This document shows positions 50,653 to 60,602 of a stretch of DNA of 64,000 nt, piece after piece. Below the pieces are notes generated by a model that had not been told where the DNA came from, did no database searches, and saw nothing but the letters and a program-made list of their open reading frames with translations. The stretch is from Lysobacter helvus (GTDB lineage Bacteria; Pseudomonadota; Gammaproteobacteria; Xanthomonadales; Xanthomonadaceae). The position numbers and the translations under genes were made by a program. The DNA is taken from positions 868,001-932,000 of the forward strand of contig NZ_AP024546.1 of the NCBI RefSeq assembly GCF_018406645.1, written 5' to 3'. How positions within the stretch are numbered: position 1 is the first letter of the stretch; every line of letters begins with the position of its first letter.

Positions 50653-53600
50653 TTACCAGGTGTAGCGCAGGCCGACCTGGCCGCCGAGGATGCTGTCGAA
50701 CGCGCCGCCGTCGGTCCAGTTCAGGCCGCCGAAGATGTCGAGGTTGCCCATCTTCACGTTGGCGCCGACTTCCAGCATGCCGCTGGTGCCTTGCGTCGAG
50801 GTGTGGCCGGTGAACGTGTCGGCGATGGTGAAGCCCTGCTCGCCCTTGAACTCGCGGATCACGCTCAGCGCGCCGTACGGGGTCCAGTTCGCGCCGGAGG
50901 CCGTGGTGAACGACTGCTCCAGCTCCAGGCCCGCGCGACCACGCGAGGACGTGCCGCCGTGGATCTCGAAGCTCGCCAGGTCGCCGTGCAGGATGTCGAC
51001 GTTGGAGACTTCCGAACGCGTGTACTGCACCTGCGGCACGAGCTTCAGGCCGCTGGCCGAAGTCCACACGTTCCAGCCCGCTTCGACGTTGAACGCACCC
51101 ACGTCGCCGCCGCTTTCCTGCTTGCCGCCGGCCGAGGTGAGGTCCGCGTCGAAATGCATCCAGCGGTACGACACGTCGGCGTAGAACCCGTTCGGCGAGA
51201 GGTACGTCATGTACAGGCCGGCGGTGTCGCCCTTGAGCTTGTCGGAACCGAAGCCGTTGTCGAGCGACTGCTTGCCTTCGCTCTTGCCCAGCGTGGCGCC
51301 GATGAAGAAGCCATCGGTCACGTAGGCGTTGACGCCCGCTTCCACGCCGCTGTTGGTCTGTTCGAAACCGAACTGGCCGTTCTGCGGCATGTTGTCCAGC
51401 GTGAACTGCGGCGTGATCGTGCCCTTGTCGTGGAAGACGCGGACCCACGCGCCGGTGTCGCTGTCGCCCATGCGCGAGAACACACCCATGCGCTGGCGGA
51501 ACGTGCCGACCTGCGTGGTCATCAGGCTCTGCGCGCCGGTGGCGATGTCGCCGGCGAGCGAACCGGTGTCGTTCACGCCGTCCATCGCGACCGTGATGTT
51601 GAACAGGTCGGCGGTGGCGTTGGCGGTGTTGATGCGCTCGGTGACGCCGACCTTCAGGTTGACGAAGTTGTTGGCGTTGAGCAGCACGCGGTCGATGGAG
51701 AAGGTACCGGCCGTGAACTCGCCGGCCTTCGATTCGCCCGTGACCGAGACCACCGGGATCGACAGGCCCGCCACCGTCTTCGGCAGGTCGAGCACGCGCA
51801 CGTTGAGCGCCTGCTTCGTGCCGTCGGACACGTTGCCTTCGATGTACAGCATGTCGCTGGTCCGGTTGAGCAGGCTGACGTCGACGTTCAGCGCACCCTG
51901 GCCGGCGAAGTCGCCGTAGATGGTGAGCGTGTCGTCCGGCGCGCCGTCCAGGAAGCTGATCGTGCCGTTGTTGGTGAAGGCGATCGGGTTGAGCACCGAG
52001 ACCGGCGCCGCGGCGATGGCGTGCAGGTTGCTCTGCATCAGCGGCGCGGCGGACAGGCCCGTGCCGAGGTCGATGCTGCTGTCGCCGTTGACCGAGACCA
52101 GGCCCGCGTTGGTGAACACGTTGCCCGCGCCGGAATTGCCGCCCAGCGAGATCGCCGCGTTGTTCATCACGATGGTGCCGCCGGCCGCGTTGACGATGCG
52201 ATCGTCGCCGCCGCCGAAGTCGGTGCCGTGGCCGCGCACGATCCAGGTGCCGTGGTTCTGGTTGGTCAGCACGTCGTTGCCGTCGCCGAGCACCAGCGCG
52301 CCGTTGAGCATGCCGGCGTTGCGGATGTCCTCGACGCCGTCGCCGCCGGCGATCGCCACGCTGTTCTCGACGCTGGAGGTCGCGACGATCGTGCCGGTGT
52401 TGGTGACCACCGACGTGCCGTCGGCGTACAGGCCCATGGCGATCGCGTAGCCGGCGTCGATCGCGTTGATCGTGCCGGTGTTGTTCACCGTGACGTCGCC
52501 CGCCGACTGCGCGACCAGGCCGACCGTGTTGCCGGTGTGGCCGGTCGCCGTGATCGTGCCGCTGTTGGTGACCGTGCCGTCGCCGTACTTCGCGCCGACC
52601 AGCGCACCGACGGCCGCACCGGAGGTGCTGGTGGCGGTGATCGTGGCGGTGTTGGCGAGCGAGACGTCGCCGCCGAGCACGAACGCGCCGATGGCCTGGC
52701 TGTCGTGGCCGGTCGCGGTCGCCGACAGGGTGGCGCCGTTGTTGACCGACGCCGTGGCGCCGAAGACCAGCGCACCGGCGGCGAAGGCGTCATCGCCGGT
52801 GGCGGTGGCGCGGACCACGTTGGTGTTGTGGAAGGACGAGGCGTCCGAATCGACCTGCACGCCGAACGCGCTGGCGATGCCCGTGGCCGTCACCGTGCCC
52901 GTCGTGTTGACCGAGGCGCTGGTGTTGCCCGAGGCGCGGATGCCGATCGCCTGGTCGGCGGCGGCGATCGTCGTGCCGCCGACGTTGACGTTGGCGATGT
53001 CGCCGTCCGCACCGACGCCGAGCGCGTACTGGGTCGCGGTCGCGTGGATCGTGCCGTTGCCGGAGACCGACACCGTGCCGTACGCGCCAGCCTGGATGCC
53101 GAACGCGGCGTCGTGGCCGAGCGCGTCGATCGTGCCGGCGTTGGCCACCGTGGTCGCGTCGCCGTAGGCGTTCACGCCCGTGGCGTTGCCGTTGGTGCTG
53201 CGCGCGTTGAGCGAACCGCCGTTGGTCACCGCGGTCGTGGCGTATTCGCCGTAGGCCGAGATGCCGAACGCGTTGCCGTCGACGGCCGAGGCGATGACGT
53301 GGCCGGTGTTGCCGATCGCCATCGACGTCAGGCCGTAGGCGTAGATGCCCGAGGCCTGGCCGTTGCCGGTGGAGGTCGCGGTGATGTCGCCGCCGTTGGC
53401 GATGGTGATCGCGTCGGCGTCGACTTCCATGCCCGCCGCCCATTGCGTCGCCGTGGCGACGATCGCGTGGGTGTTGGTGATCGAGACCGCGCCGCCGCGG
53501 GAGAAGATGCCGTCGGCGAAGCTGTCGTCGGAGGTCGCGGTGATGTCGCCGCTGTTGCGGACCGTCACCGAGGCGCCGTCCAGGCCTTCCGCGCCGATGC

Positions 53601-56600
53601 CCATCGCGTAGCCGTAGGCGCCGGCCGCGATGCTGCCGCGGTTGTCGACGAGCACGGTGCCGTAACCGTAGGCCGCGACACCCTTCGCATCGCCGTACGG
53701 GCTGGTCGCATCGACGTGGCCGGTGTTGGTGATCGCGAGCGCGTCGTTGGCGAAGCCCTCGATGCCCATCGCCATGCTGTAGGTGCTGTCGAACGCCTGG
53801 GCCGAGACGTCGCCGGCGTTGGCGATCGCAACGGTGTCGCCGCGCGTGTCGATGCCCGCGGCGAAGTGCAGGCCGGTGGCTTCGACCGAGCCGCCGAGCG
53901 CGTTGGTGACGTTGACCTTCTCGCCTTCGGCGAACACGCCTTCGGCCCACGAAGAACCGGAGCCGGCGTGGATCTGGCCGCTGTTGGTGACGGCCGTCAG
54001 GTCGCCGCCGGCGCCATCCAGGTCGCGCGCCATCACGCCGATCGCGTAGCCGTAGTTGCCGAACACGGTGACGTCGTTCGCGTTGGTGACCGTGGTGTTG
54101 CCGTACGCCGACGCGTCGATGCCGACCGCGCGATCGTAGGCGTTGACCGAGACGCTGCCGTGGTTGGTGACGATCGCATCGCCGACCGAGGCGTACGCCA
54201 GCAGGCCGGTGGCCGCCAGGCTGTTGCCCGACTGGAGCTGCGTGACCTGGACCGAGCCATCGTTGAGGACATCGGCCTGCGTGCTGCCATGCGCGGCGAG
54301 GCCCACGGCGCCGGACACGCCGGACACGGTGAGGTTGCCGCCGTTGGAGGCCGAAGCGGAGTCGCCGCTGGCGGCGCCGCCCACGGCAACGCTGTAGCTG
54401 TTGGTCACCGTCAGGTCGTGGACGTTGCTGACCGAAGCGTTGCCGTCATCCGACTGCGCGCCCAGGCCGATGGCGAAGTCGCCGTTGACCGTCACCTTCA
54501 CCGTGCCGGTGTTCACGACGCTGGCATCGCCCTCGTACGAACCGGCCACCAGGCCCGCGCCGTAGACGCCGGCGAGGACGTTGACGGTGCCGCTGTTGGT
54601 GATCGAAGCGTTGCCGAACGCGGCGTAGGCGTTCGCGCCCATCGCGACTTCGGTGGTGCTGTCGATGTTGTACTTCGGGAAGGTGAACGTGCCGCCGGCG
54701 CTGATCGTGCCGGCGTTGTCGATCGACACGTCGCCGTAGGACGACGCGGCGTAGACGCCGGTGACCCTGCGGTTGAAGGCATCGGTCACCTGGATCGTGC
54801 CGTCGCTCGTGTTGGACACGGCCACGTCGCCGTCGTAGGCGTGCGCGAGGATGCCGGTGGCGTCGTAGCCGCCCGCACCCGTGACGATGCCGCCGTTGGT
54901 GACCGACACCGCGCCGGTGGCGTCGGCCAGCAGGCCGACGACGCTGGTGTTGCTGTACTTGCCGGCGCTCGTGTTCACGATGCCGGTGGTGTTGATCGTG
55001 GCCGACGTGTCGCCGAAGACCTGGATGCCGACCGAGCGCGCGCCGGTGCCGTTCACCGCCACGCCGCCGGCGTTGTCCACGCCCGCCACGTCGCCGTCGG
55101 CGAGGATGCCGGTCGTGAAGGTGCCGCTGCCGTTGCCGCTCGCAGTGACCTGGCTGGTGGCCGAAGCGTTGACCTGCACGACGCCGTACCCCAGCGCCAT
55201 GATGCCGGTGGCGTTGCCGTCGCCGGTGCTGGCGCGGACCACTCCGGCGTTGGTCACCGTGTTGGAGATCGTGCCCCAGCTGTAGCTGCCGATGGCCATA
55301 CCCTGGTAGACCGAGGCCGAAACGTCGCCACCCGCCAGGTTCTGCACGACGGCCGTGTCGCCGTAGACGTCCATGCCGAGCGCGTTGCCGTTGTTGGCGT
55401 GCGCGTAGATGGTGCCGTCGTTGACGCCGCGCGCGAAACCGACCGCGTAGGCGTACAGGCCGATCGCCGTGCTGCCGTCGGCGCTGGCGCGCGCGTCGAT
55501 GTCGCCGTGGTTGATCAGGATCGAATGCGTGTTGCCCAGGCCCACCATACCGGTGGCGGCGAGGGTGCCCTGCACGTCGAGCGTGCCGCTGTTCGTCGAA
55601 TCCACGTCGGTGCCGGCGGCGAGCACGCCGTAGGCGGCGCCGTCGTACGCGCGGACGATCACGTCGCCGCCGTTGGTCGTGATGGCGTGGTCACCGATGC
55701 CGTTGCCGGCGATGGCGAATTCGCCGTACGCGTTGCCGTGCTCCGCGGTGGCCCACATGTCGCTGTTGTTGCGCACCGTGGCGTCGTCGTTGGCGCGTGC
55801 GAACAGGCCGAAGGCGTTGCCGTCGTACACGTACGCATCGACCGAACCGCCGCTGCTGAGGATCGACACCGCGTCGCCGCGGCCTTCGATGCCCGCAGAC
55901 CAGTAATCGCCCTTCGCCACGATGTCGCCGGTGTTGGTGACGTCGACGTTGGTCGCGTTGGCGTAGATGCCGTCGCCGACCGCCGCGCTGGAGATCGAGG
56001 AAATCGTGCCGGTGTTGGTCACCGTCGCATCGAAGGCGGCCAGCGCCTGGATGCCGTACGACAGGCCGAGCGCCGAAGCGCTCAGCGAGCCGTCGTTGAC
56101 GATCGTGACGTCGCCGTAGTTCGAATACGCGGCCGCCGCGATCGCGTTGGTGTAGCCGCGCGCGTCGACCTTGCCGTCGATCGTGTTGGTGAGCGTGGCG
56201 CCGTAGTAGCCGCCCGACAGCACGCCGTAGGCGCGGCTGTAGTACGACTGCACGTCGACGTCGCCGTTGTTGGTGGCATCGGCCACGCCGTAGTCGGCGC
56301 GCGACCACATGCCGTAGGCGCCGCCGTTGGAGCGCACGATGATGGTGTCGTCGTTGGACGTCGTCGCGGTGCCGAACAGCGAACGCGCGATCTCGCCGCG
56401 TGCGCGCGTGCCGCCGCCGGCGAACAGCGTGCCGTCGTTGGTGATGCTGGCATCGCCGAAGAGCGTCAGCGCTTCCATGCCGACCGAGGCACCGGCCGCC
56501 GACGACACGAGCAGGCCGGCGTTGGAGGTGGTGGCGAGGTTGTTGTACGAGTACGCCAGCGCGCCGAACGAATTGCCGGCATTGGCGAAGGCATAGATGA

Positions 56601-59600
56601 CGCCGCTGTTGTCGACGCTGGCATGGCTGAACAAGCCGGTCGCATAGGCGCCGTACGCGTTGTCGCCCTGCGCCACGATGAGCCCGGTGCCGGTGTTGTC
56701 GACCGTGGCGATGCCGGTGTTGCCCTGCACGACCGCACCGAACGCGGTGCCGCCGCGCGAGACCGCGTTGACGATCACGCGGCCGTCGTTGGTGAAGGAG
56801 CCTTCGACGTCCGCCGACAGCGCGAGCGCGCCGTAGGCCGCCGAACCACCGGTCACGTTGAGCGTGCCGTACTGCGTGTTGTGGATGATCGCGCCGCTGT
56901 CGCCGGCGGCCACCAGGCCCTGCGCGACGCCCGCATACGGCGCGTTGATGTTGACGCTGCCGTTGTTGGTGACGACGCCCGTGCCCTGGAAGGCGCGGCT
57001 GACCGCTTCGATGCCGCTCACGGACGCCGTGCCGCTGGCGTTCACCGTGCCGTCGTTCGTCGCCGTCGCCGCCTGCCCTTCGTTCGAGCTGCGCACGCTG
57101 ATGCCGGTGGCGAACGAACCGTCCACCTGCACCGTGCCGCCGACGTTGTTGGTCGCCGTGGCGGCGTACGCCGCGCGGATGTCGATGCCGGTGGCGTAGG
57201 CGCCGGTCGCGCCGATGAAGGCGCTGTTGTTGACGGCGACGTCGCCGCCCGCGGCGAGCACGCCGACCGCGAAGCCGTCGCCGACGCGCGCATTCGCGGA
57301 AATGTTGCCGCCGTCGTTGTCGACGGTGACGAAGCCGCCGGCGGCATAGATGCCGGCGCCGGTGGCGTAGCCGTCGGCATGGACGATGCCGGTGTTGGTG
57401 ACGTTCACCGCGCCGCCGACGGCGAGCACGCCGAGCGCATCGGTGTATTCCGAGCGCGCATCGATGCCGTTGTCGTTGGTGACCGTGATCGCGCCCGCAC
57501 CGTTGGCGAACGCACCGTAGGCCACGCCGAAGGCGTCGACGTCCACGTTGCCGGTGTTGGCGATCGCGACGTTGCCGCCGCTGGACGTGGCGTACAGGCC
57601 ATACGCGCGGAAGTAACCGGTGGCGGTGACGTCGCGGCTGTTGGTGATGCCGGCGCCGTACGCGCCTTCGCTGTCCAGGCCGAACGCGACCAGGCCCGAG
57701 GAGGAGACGCTGCCGCTGTTGGTGATGTCGGTGTACGCACCGACGGCGAGAACGCCCTCGGAGATGAAGCTGTTCGACGTCGCGGCGATGTCGCCGTCGT
57801 TCTTGACGCTGGCGTTGTAGCCGCCAACGAACGCGCCGATCGCCGCGCCGTCGGCGGAAGCGCCGACGCTGCCGCCGTTGTGGATCGAGGCATCGCCGTT
57901 GACCGACAGCGCGTACATGCCGTACGCGCTGTTCACGCCGCCGGCGTTGATCGTGCCGGTGTTCTCGGCGTGCGCGGTGCCGGTGCCGTAGGAGATCGCG
58001 TACAGGCCCTTGGCGTTGTCGCCGGAAACCTTCAGCGTGCCGAGGTTGGTGGCATTCGCGTCACCGGCCACGGAGATCGCCTGCAGGCCCAGCGCATCGC
58101 CGTACGCCGAGGTGACGGCGAGCGAGCCGTCGCTGAACGTCGTGGCGTTGCCGCCGCCGTAGGCGAGCAGGCCGAAGGCGTTGGCATCGATGCTGTCGAC
58201 CGTGATCGTGCCGGTGTTGCTCGCCATCGCGGTGCCGTTGGCGCCCGCGTAGAGGCCCATCGCGGCAAAGCTGCCGTCGACGTCGAGCGTGCCGCCGTTG
58301 GTCGCGTTGGCGGACCTGGCGCCTTCGGCATCGATGCCGATGGCGACGTACCCGCCGGAGACCGTCAAGGTCCCGCCGTCGGCGTTGGTGCCGCTGGCCG
58401 TGTCGCCGAGGACCTGCATGCCGATCGCGTTGCCGAACAGGGCGGTCGCGCTGACGTTGCCCGTGTTGTTCGCGGTGGCGTTGCCGCCCGCCGTGGCCTG
58501 CATGCCGAGCGCGTAACCGAGCGAGGTGACCTGGACGGTGGCGGAGTCGCCGTTCGACGCCATTGCGTTGCCATACGCGGCATCGGCGTCGAGGCCGATC
58601 GCGCTGTAGCCGCCGGACACGGTCATCGCACCGTTGTTCATCGCGCGGGCGTCCGTGCCGTAGAACGACGTGGCGCCGACGCCGGTGCCGTAATCCCCGC
58701 CGGAGACGGACATCGTGCCGTTGTTGGCGCCCAGCGCCGTGCCGTACACCGAAGTCGACGTCACGCCGATCGCGGTGCCGCTGTTGTTGGCGTCGGCGAC
58801 GAGCAGGCCGTTGTTGCCGACATCGCTGGTGCCGGAGACGGCATAACCGAACAAGCCGGCCGCGATGCCGTAGGCGCCCGTCGCATGGGCCCCGATGCTG
58901 CCGCCGTCGTTGCTGATCGTCGCGTCGGTACCGGCGGACACGTACACGCCCATCGCCTGGCCGTAGGCGCCGGTCGCGGTCGCGCTGATGTCGCCCGTCT
59001 GCAGCACGTAACCCTGCGCGGCGACTTCCATTTCCACGCCAGCGGCCCACGTGTAGCCGGTGATGTCCATCGTCCAATCGGCGTCGAGCTCGTCGATGCC
59101 GCCGAGCGAGACGAACCAGCCATCGGCGAGGCCCGTGTTCGACGTCACGGTTATGTTGTTGCCGTGCGGAGAGACGTACCAGTTGCCCGGGAAATTGCCC
59201 GGGTTGCTGTAGCTGAAGAACACCTGGTCGTCGAGGCCGCCGCTGCCGCCGCCCGGGCCGGGCGCGACGAACGACTGCACGTTGGCGATATCGAAGACGC
59301 GATCGAACGCATCGCCGCCGCCCGGGCCCACCGGGCCGGCGTACTGGAGATCCGTGTCGGACAGCGCGGCCGTCAGGCCGAGGTCGCCACCCACCACGCT
59401 CGCGGGAAGATCGGCGTCGCGCACCAGCGTCAGGTCGACCACCGGCACCGACGGCGCGAAGGCCGCGTGCTGCGAGAGGTCGGCATGCTGCGCGGCGAAG
59501 GCCGGCGCTTGCGTGGTGTGGACGGGGGCGCTCGCCAGGGCCAGGCCGGTGCCGGAGAAGGCCAGCGCGGCGGTGGAGACGGTCAGGACGCTGCGGATGG

Positions 59601-59676
59601 CGCGCGTGACGGGCGAAACGGAATAACGACGTGCGACGACGGCACCCTTGCGGGCACGGTTACGTTCGATCTTCAA
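50653..59676 (-). CDS. Giant repeat-rich autotransporter adhesin-like protein
   Basis: A 3007-residue type V secreted protein. The start is probably TTG at 59676: AGGGGA lies 6 bases before it, and it opens an extended signal region (KIERNRARKGAVVARR, then TRAIRSVLTVSTAALAFSG, ALASA). Starting at ATG codons further up (59871, for example) would put the start in the divergent promoter region. A 250-residue Ala-rich and Gly-rich leader is followed by about 2200 residues of imperfect repeats. A linker (VAGLSIPVVSVTG region) leads to the C-terminal beta-barrel of about 270 residues, ending RYTW, with GAWVRVFHDKG, VGAFNVEAGWNVWTS and the usual alternation of aromatic and polar residues. No catalytic motif is seen. 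It is likely an adhesin or surface fibre. The passenger DNA is GC-rich like the rest. Confidence 0.88.
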   Translation of the reverse strand: MKIERNRARKGAVVARRYSVSPVTRAIRSVLTVSTAALAFSGTGLALASAPVHTTQAPAFAAQHADLSQHAAFAPSVPVVDLTLVRDADLPASVVGGDLGLTAALSDTDLQYAGPVGPGGGDAFDRVFDIANVQSFVAPGPGGGSGGLDDQVFFSYSNPGNFPGNWYVSPHGNNITVTSNTGLADGWFVSLGGIDELDADWTMDITGYTWAAGVEMEVAAQGYVLQTGDISATATGAYGQAMGVYVSAGTDATISNDGGSIGAHATGAYGIAAGLFGYAVSGTSDVGNNGLLVADANNSGTAIGVTSTSVYGTALGANNGTMSVSGGDYGTGVGATSFYGTDARAMNNGAMTVSGGYSAIGLDADAAYGNAMASNGDSATVQVTSLGYALGMQATAGGNATANNTGNVSATALFGNAIGMQVLGDTASGTNADGGTLTVSGGYVAIGIDAEGARSANATNGGTLDVDGSFAAMGLYAGANGTAMASNTGTITVDSIDANAFGLLAYGGGNATTFSDGSLAVTSAYGDALGLQAISVAGDANATNLGTLKVSGDNAKGLYAISYGTGTAHAENTGTINAGGVNSAYGMYALSVNGDASIHNGGSVGASADGAAIGAFVGGYNASVKNDGDIAATSNSFISEGVLAVGAYTDITNSGSVSSSGLVAFGLDSEGAYGAGITNSRDVTATGYFRAYGLYATSSGGNVAIANTGNVDVDAFGVAYGAFANGAGAITVTNDNGIDARSEYTDALGVLAVGGAVNVTNTGIVHADGYATGAGIYAAGGFVTVDNDGGNISANARVGDGFAVGVLAAGGDVAVNNSAFIGATGAYATGIDIRAAYAATATNNVGGTVQVDGSFATGISVRSSNEGQAATATNDGTVNASGTASVSGIEAVSRAFQGTGVVTNNGSVNINAPYAGVAQGLVAAGDSGAIIHNTQYGTLNVTGGSAAYGALALSADVEGSFTNDGRVIVNAVSRGGTAFGAVVQGNTGIATVDNTGTGLIVAQGDNAYGAYATGLFSHASVDNSGVIYAFANAGNSFGALAYSYNNLATTSNAGLLVSSAAGASVGMEALTLFGDASITNDGTLFAGGGTRARGEIARSLFGTATTSNDDTIIVRSNGGAYGMWSRADYGVADATNNGDVDVQSYYSRAYGVLSGGYYGATLTNTIDGKVDARGYTNAIAAAAYSNYGDVTIVNDGSLSASALGLSYGIQALAAFDATVTNTGTISSISSAAVGDGIYANATNVDVTNTGDIVAKGDYWSAGIEGRGDAVSILSSGGSVDAYVYDGNAFGLFARANDDATVRNNSDMWATAEHGNAYGEFAIAGNGIGDHAITTNGGDVIVRAYDGAAYGVLAAGTDVDSTNSGTLDVQGTLAATGMVGLGNTHSILINHGDIDARASADGSTAIGLYAYAVGFARGVNDGTIYAHANNGNALGMDVYGDTAVVQNLAGGDVSASVYQGMAIGSYSWGTISNTVTNAGVVRASTGDGNATGIMALGYGVVQVNASATSQVTASGNGSGTFTTGILADGDVAGVDNAGGVAVNGTGARSVGIQVFGDTSATINTTGIVNTSAGKYSNTSVVGLLADATGAVSVTNGGIVTGAGGYDATGILAHAYDGDVAVSNTSDGTIQVTDAFNRRVTGVYAASSYGDVSIDNAGTISAGGTFTFPKYNIDSTTEVAMGANAYAAFGNASITNSGTVNVLAGVYGAGLVAGSYEGDASVVNTGTVKVTVNGDFAIGLGAQSDDGNASVSNVHDLTVTNSYSVAVGGAASGDSASASNGGNLTVSGVSGAVGLAAHGSTQADVLNDGSVQVTQLQSGNSLAATGLLAYASVGDAIVTNHGSVSVNAYDRAVGIDASAYGNTTVTNANDVTVFGNYGYAIGVMARDLDGAGGDLTAVTNSGQIHAGSGSSWAEGVFAEGEKVNVTNALGGSVEATGLHFAAGIDTRGDTVAIANAGDVSAQAFDSTYSMAMGIEGFANDALAITNTGHVDATSPYGDAKGVAAYGYGTVLVDNRGSIAAGAYGYAMGIGAEGLDGASVTVRNSGDITATSDDSFADGIFSRGGAVSITNTHAIVATATQWAAGMEVDADAITIANGGDITATSTGNGQASGIYAYGLTSMAIGNTGHVIASAVDGNAFGISAYGEYATTAVTNGGSLNARSTNGNATGVNAYGDATTVANAGTIDALGHDAAFGIQAGAYGTVSVSGNGTIHATATQYALGVGADGDIANVNVGGTTIAAADQAIGIRASGNTSASVNTTGTVTATGIASAFGVQVDSDASSFHNTNVVRATATGDDAFAAGALVFGATASVNNGATLSATATGHDSQAIGAFVLGGDVSLANTATITATSTSGAAVGALVGAKYGDGTVTNSGTITATGHTGNTVGLVAQSAGDVTVNNTGTINAIDAGYAIAMGLYADGTSVVTNTGTIVATSSVENSVAIAGGDGVEDIRNAGMLNGALVLGDGNDVLTNQNHGTWIVRGHGTDFGGGDDRIVNAAGGTIVMNNAAISLGGNSGAGNVFTNAGLVSVNGDSSIDLGTGLSAAPLMQSNLHAIAAAPVSVLNPIAFTNNGTISFLDGAPDDTLTIYGDFAGQGALNVDVSLLNRTSDMLYIEGNVSDGTKQALNVRVLDLPKTVAGLSIPVVSVTGESKAGEFTAGTFSIDRVLLNANNFVNLKVGVTERINTANATADLFNITVAMDGVNDTGSLAGDIATGAQSLMTTQVGTFRQRMGVFSRMGDSDTGAWVRVFHDKGTITPQFTLDNMPQNGQFGFEQTNSGVEAGVNAYVTDGFFIGATLGKSEGKQSLDNGFGSDKLKGDTAGLYMTYLSPNGFYADVSYRWMHFDADLTSAGGKQESGGDVGAFNVEAGWNVWTSASGLKLVPQVQYTRSEVSNVDILHGDLASFEIHGGTSSRGRAGLELEQSFTTASGANWTPYGALSVIREFKGEQGFTIADTFTGHTSTQGTSGMLEVGANVKMGNLDIFGGLNWTDGGAFDSILGGQVGLRYTW
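52350..59010 (-). repeat. Passenger repeat region of the autotransporter (~2200 codons)
   Basis: Imperfect units of about 26-34 residues, roughly 70 in number by eye, follow the scheme N-[TS]-G-x-[IV]-x-A-x(5-10)-A-x-G-[IL]-x-A-x-G. Examples are NTGTVTATGIASAFGVQVD and NSGTITATGHTGNTVGLVAQ. The pattern of Asn, Thr, Gly and alternating Ala fits a right-handed parallel beta-helix. Units are diverged at DNA level, so recombination-driven length change is less likely than in identical repeats. The plus strand is also open across this region because of the base bias; I regard that as a by-product. Confidence 0.75.
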
Positions 59677-59790
59677 GTTGTTCCCCTGATGTGTTTTACG
59701 AATCCGCGACGTCGCCCACACATCGGCGCACGACGGATCCAACCCCTGTGACCCAGGTCCCAAATGAGACCCCGGCCCGCGGAGTCTAAG

Positions 59791-59806
59791 CGTGAACTCC
59801 CTCACA
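59791..59806. promoter_or_regulatory. Candidate Clp/CRP operator
   Basis: CGTGA-ACTCCC-TCACA matches the CRP/Clp consensus TGTGA-N6-TCACA with one mismatch (first base). It lies in the 218-base region between the autotransporter start (59676, minus) and coq7 (59895, plus), 115 bases upstream of the first and about 89 bases upstream of the second. The clp gene itself is 1.75 kb away. An actual effect on either promoter is inference. Confidence 0.55.
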
Positions 59807-59894
59807 AAGGAATAGGGAGGCCGTTCAGGAACGCGCCCCGACATGTCCCCAGCCTGAACGGGTTCAGCCACCGGTCGCGGCTAGACTGCCGCCC

Positions 59895-60530
59895 ATGCGC
59901 CAACTCAACCCCCTCGACCAGCTGCTCGCCGATGCGCAGAACGCGCTGGGCACCGTCTTCGGCCGCCCGGACGCGGTCCGCGCCAACCCCGCCGGCGACC
60001 GCGCCGACGTGGTCCTGGACGACGAAGAACGCCGGCACGCCGCCGGCCTGATGCGGATCAACCACGTCGGGGAGGTCTGCGCGCAGGCCCTCTACGTCGG
60101 CCAGGCCGCCGTCGCCCGCGACCCCGTGACCCGCGCCGCCCTGCTCGCCGCCGCCGCCGAGGAAACCGACCACCTCGCCTGGTGCGCCGACCGCCTCGGC
60201 GAACTCGACGCGCGCCCGAGCCTGCTCAACCCGGTCTGGTATGCGGGCAGCTACGCGATCGGCCTGCTCGCCGGGCTCCGGGGCGACGGCTGGAACCTGG
60301 GCTTCGTGGTGGAAACCGAGCGCCAGGTCGAAGCCCACCTGCACGAGCACCTCGAACAACTGCCCGCCGCCGACCTGCGCAGCCGCGCCATCCTGGAAAC
60401 GATGAAGGCCGACGAGGCCCGCCATGCGGACCACGCCGAGGCGCAGGGCGCGCGATTGCTGCCGCAGCCAGTGCCTGCGGTGATGGCGATGGCGTCGAAC
60501 CTGATGAAGGCCATTGCCTACCGGATCTAG
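59895..60530 (+). CDS. coq7: 2-polyprenyl-3-methyl-6-methoxy-1,4-benzoquinone monooxygenase (Coq7)
   Basis: A 211-residue membrane-associated di-iron hydroxylase in ubiquinone synthesis, replacing the UbiF flavoenzyme of E. coli. The ligands are those of the family: [20 protein letters not shown] (first Glu), EETDHLAWC (Glu, His), [14 protein letters not shown] (Glu), and [10 protein letters not shown] (Glu, His). The ATG at 59895 agrees with the family N terminus ([13 protein letters not shown]). TAGACT, 15 bases upstream, could be a -10 element. A strong terminator follows 20 bases after the stop. The protein looks complete and ordinary. Confidence 0.95.
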   Translation: MRQLNPLDQLLADAQNALGTVFGRPDAVRANPAGDRADVVLDDEERRHAAGLMRINHVGEVCAQALYVGQAAVARDPVTRAALLAAAAEETDHLAWCADRLGELDARPSLLNPVWYAGSYAIGLLAGLRGDGWNLGFVVETERQVEAHLHEHLEQLPAADLRSRAILETMKADEARHADHAEAQGARLLPQPVPAVMAMASNLMKAIAYRI

Positions 60531-60550
60531 GGCTGGCGTGACCCCACCCA

Positions 60551-60580
60551 AAGAAACCCGCCGATGGCGGGTTTCTTTTT
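60551..60580. terminator. Bidirectional intrinsic terminator between coq7 and speD
   Basis: GAAACCCGCC (60553-60562) and GGCGGGTTTC (60566-60575) form a perfect 10-base-pair stem with a 3-base loop, followed on the plus strand by TTTTTG. On the minus strand the continuation is TTTGGG after TTTC, so it should serve both convergent genes. Confidence 0.85.
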
Positions 60581-60602
60581 GACCTCCGCGGAGGGGAGGT
60601 GC

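Noticed and set aside
50791-59751. Uninterrupted plus-strand reading frame of almost 3000 codons opposite the autotransporter
   Set aside because: The autotransporter strand has the signal peptide, a repeat structure and a beta-barrel. The opposite frame is an Arg/Ala/Gly/Asp-rich product of the GC and codon bias with no recognisable domain and runs through the autotransporter promoter side.
59677-59871. ATG start for the autotransporter at 59871 (3072 residues)
   Set aside because: It would place 65 non-signal-like residues before the signal peptide, and it would run through the putative Clp site and most of the divergent promoter region. TTG at 59676 has a good ribosome-binding site.
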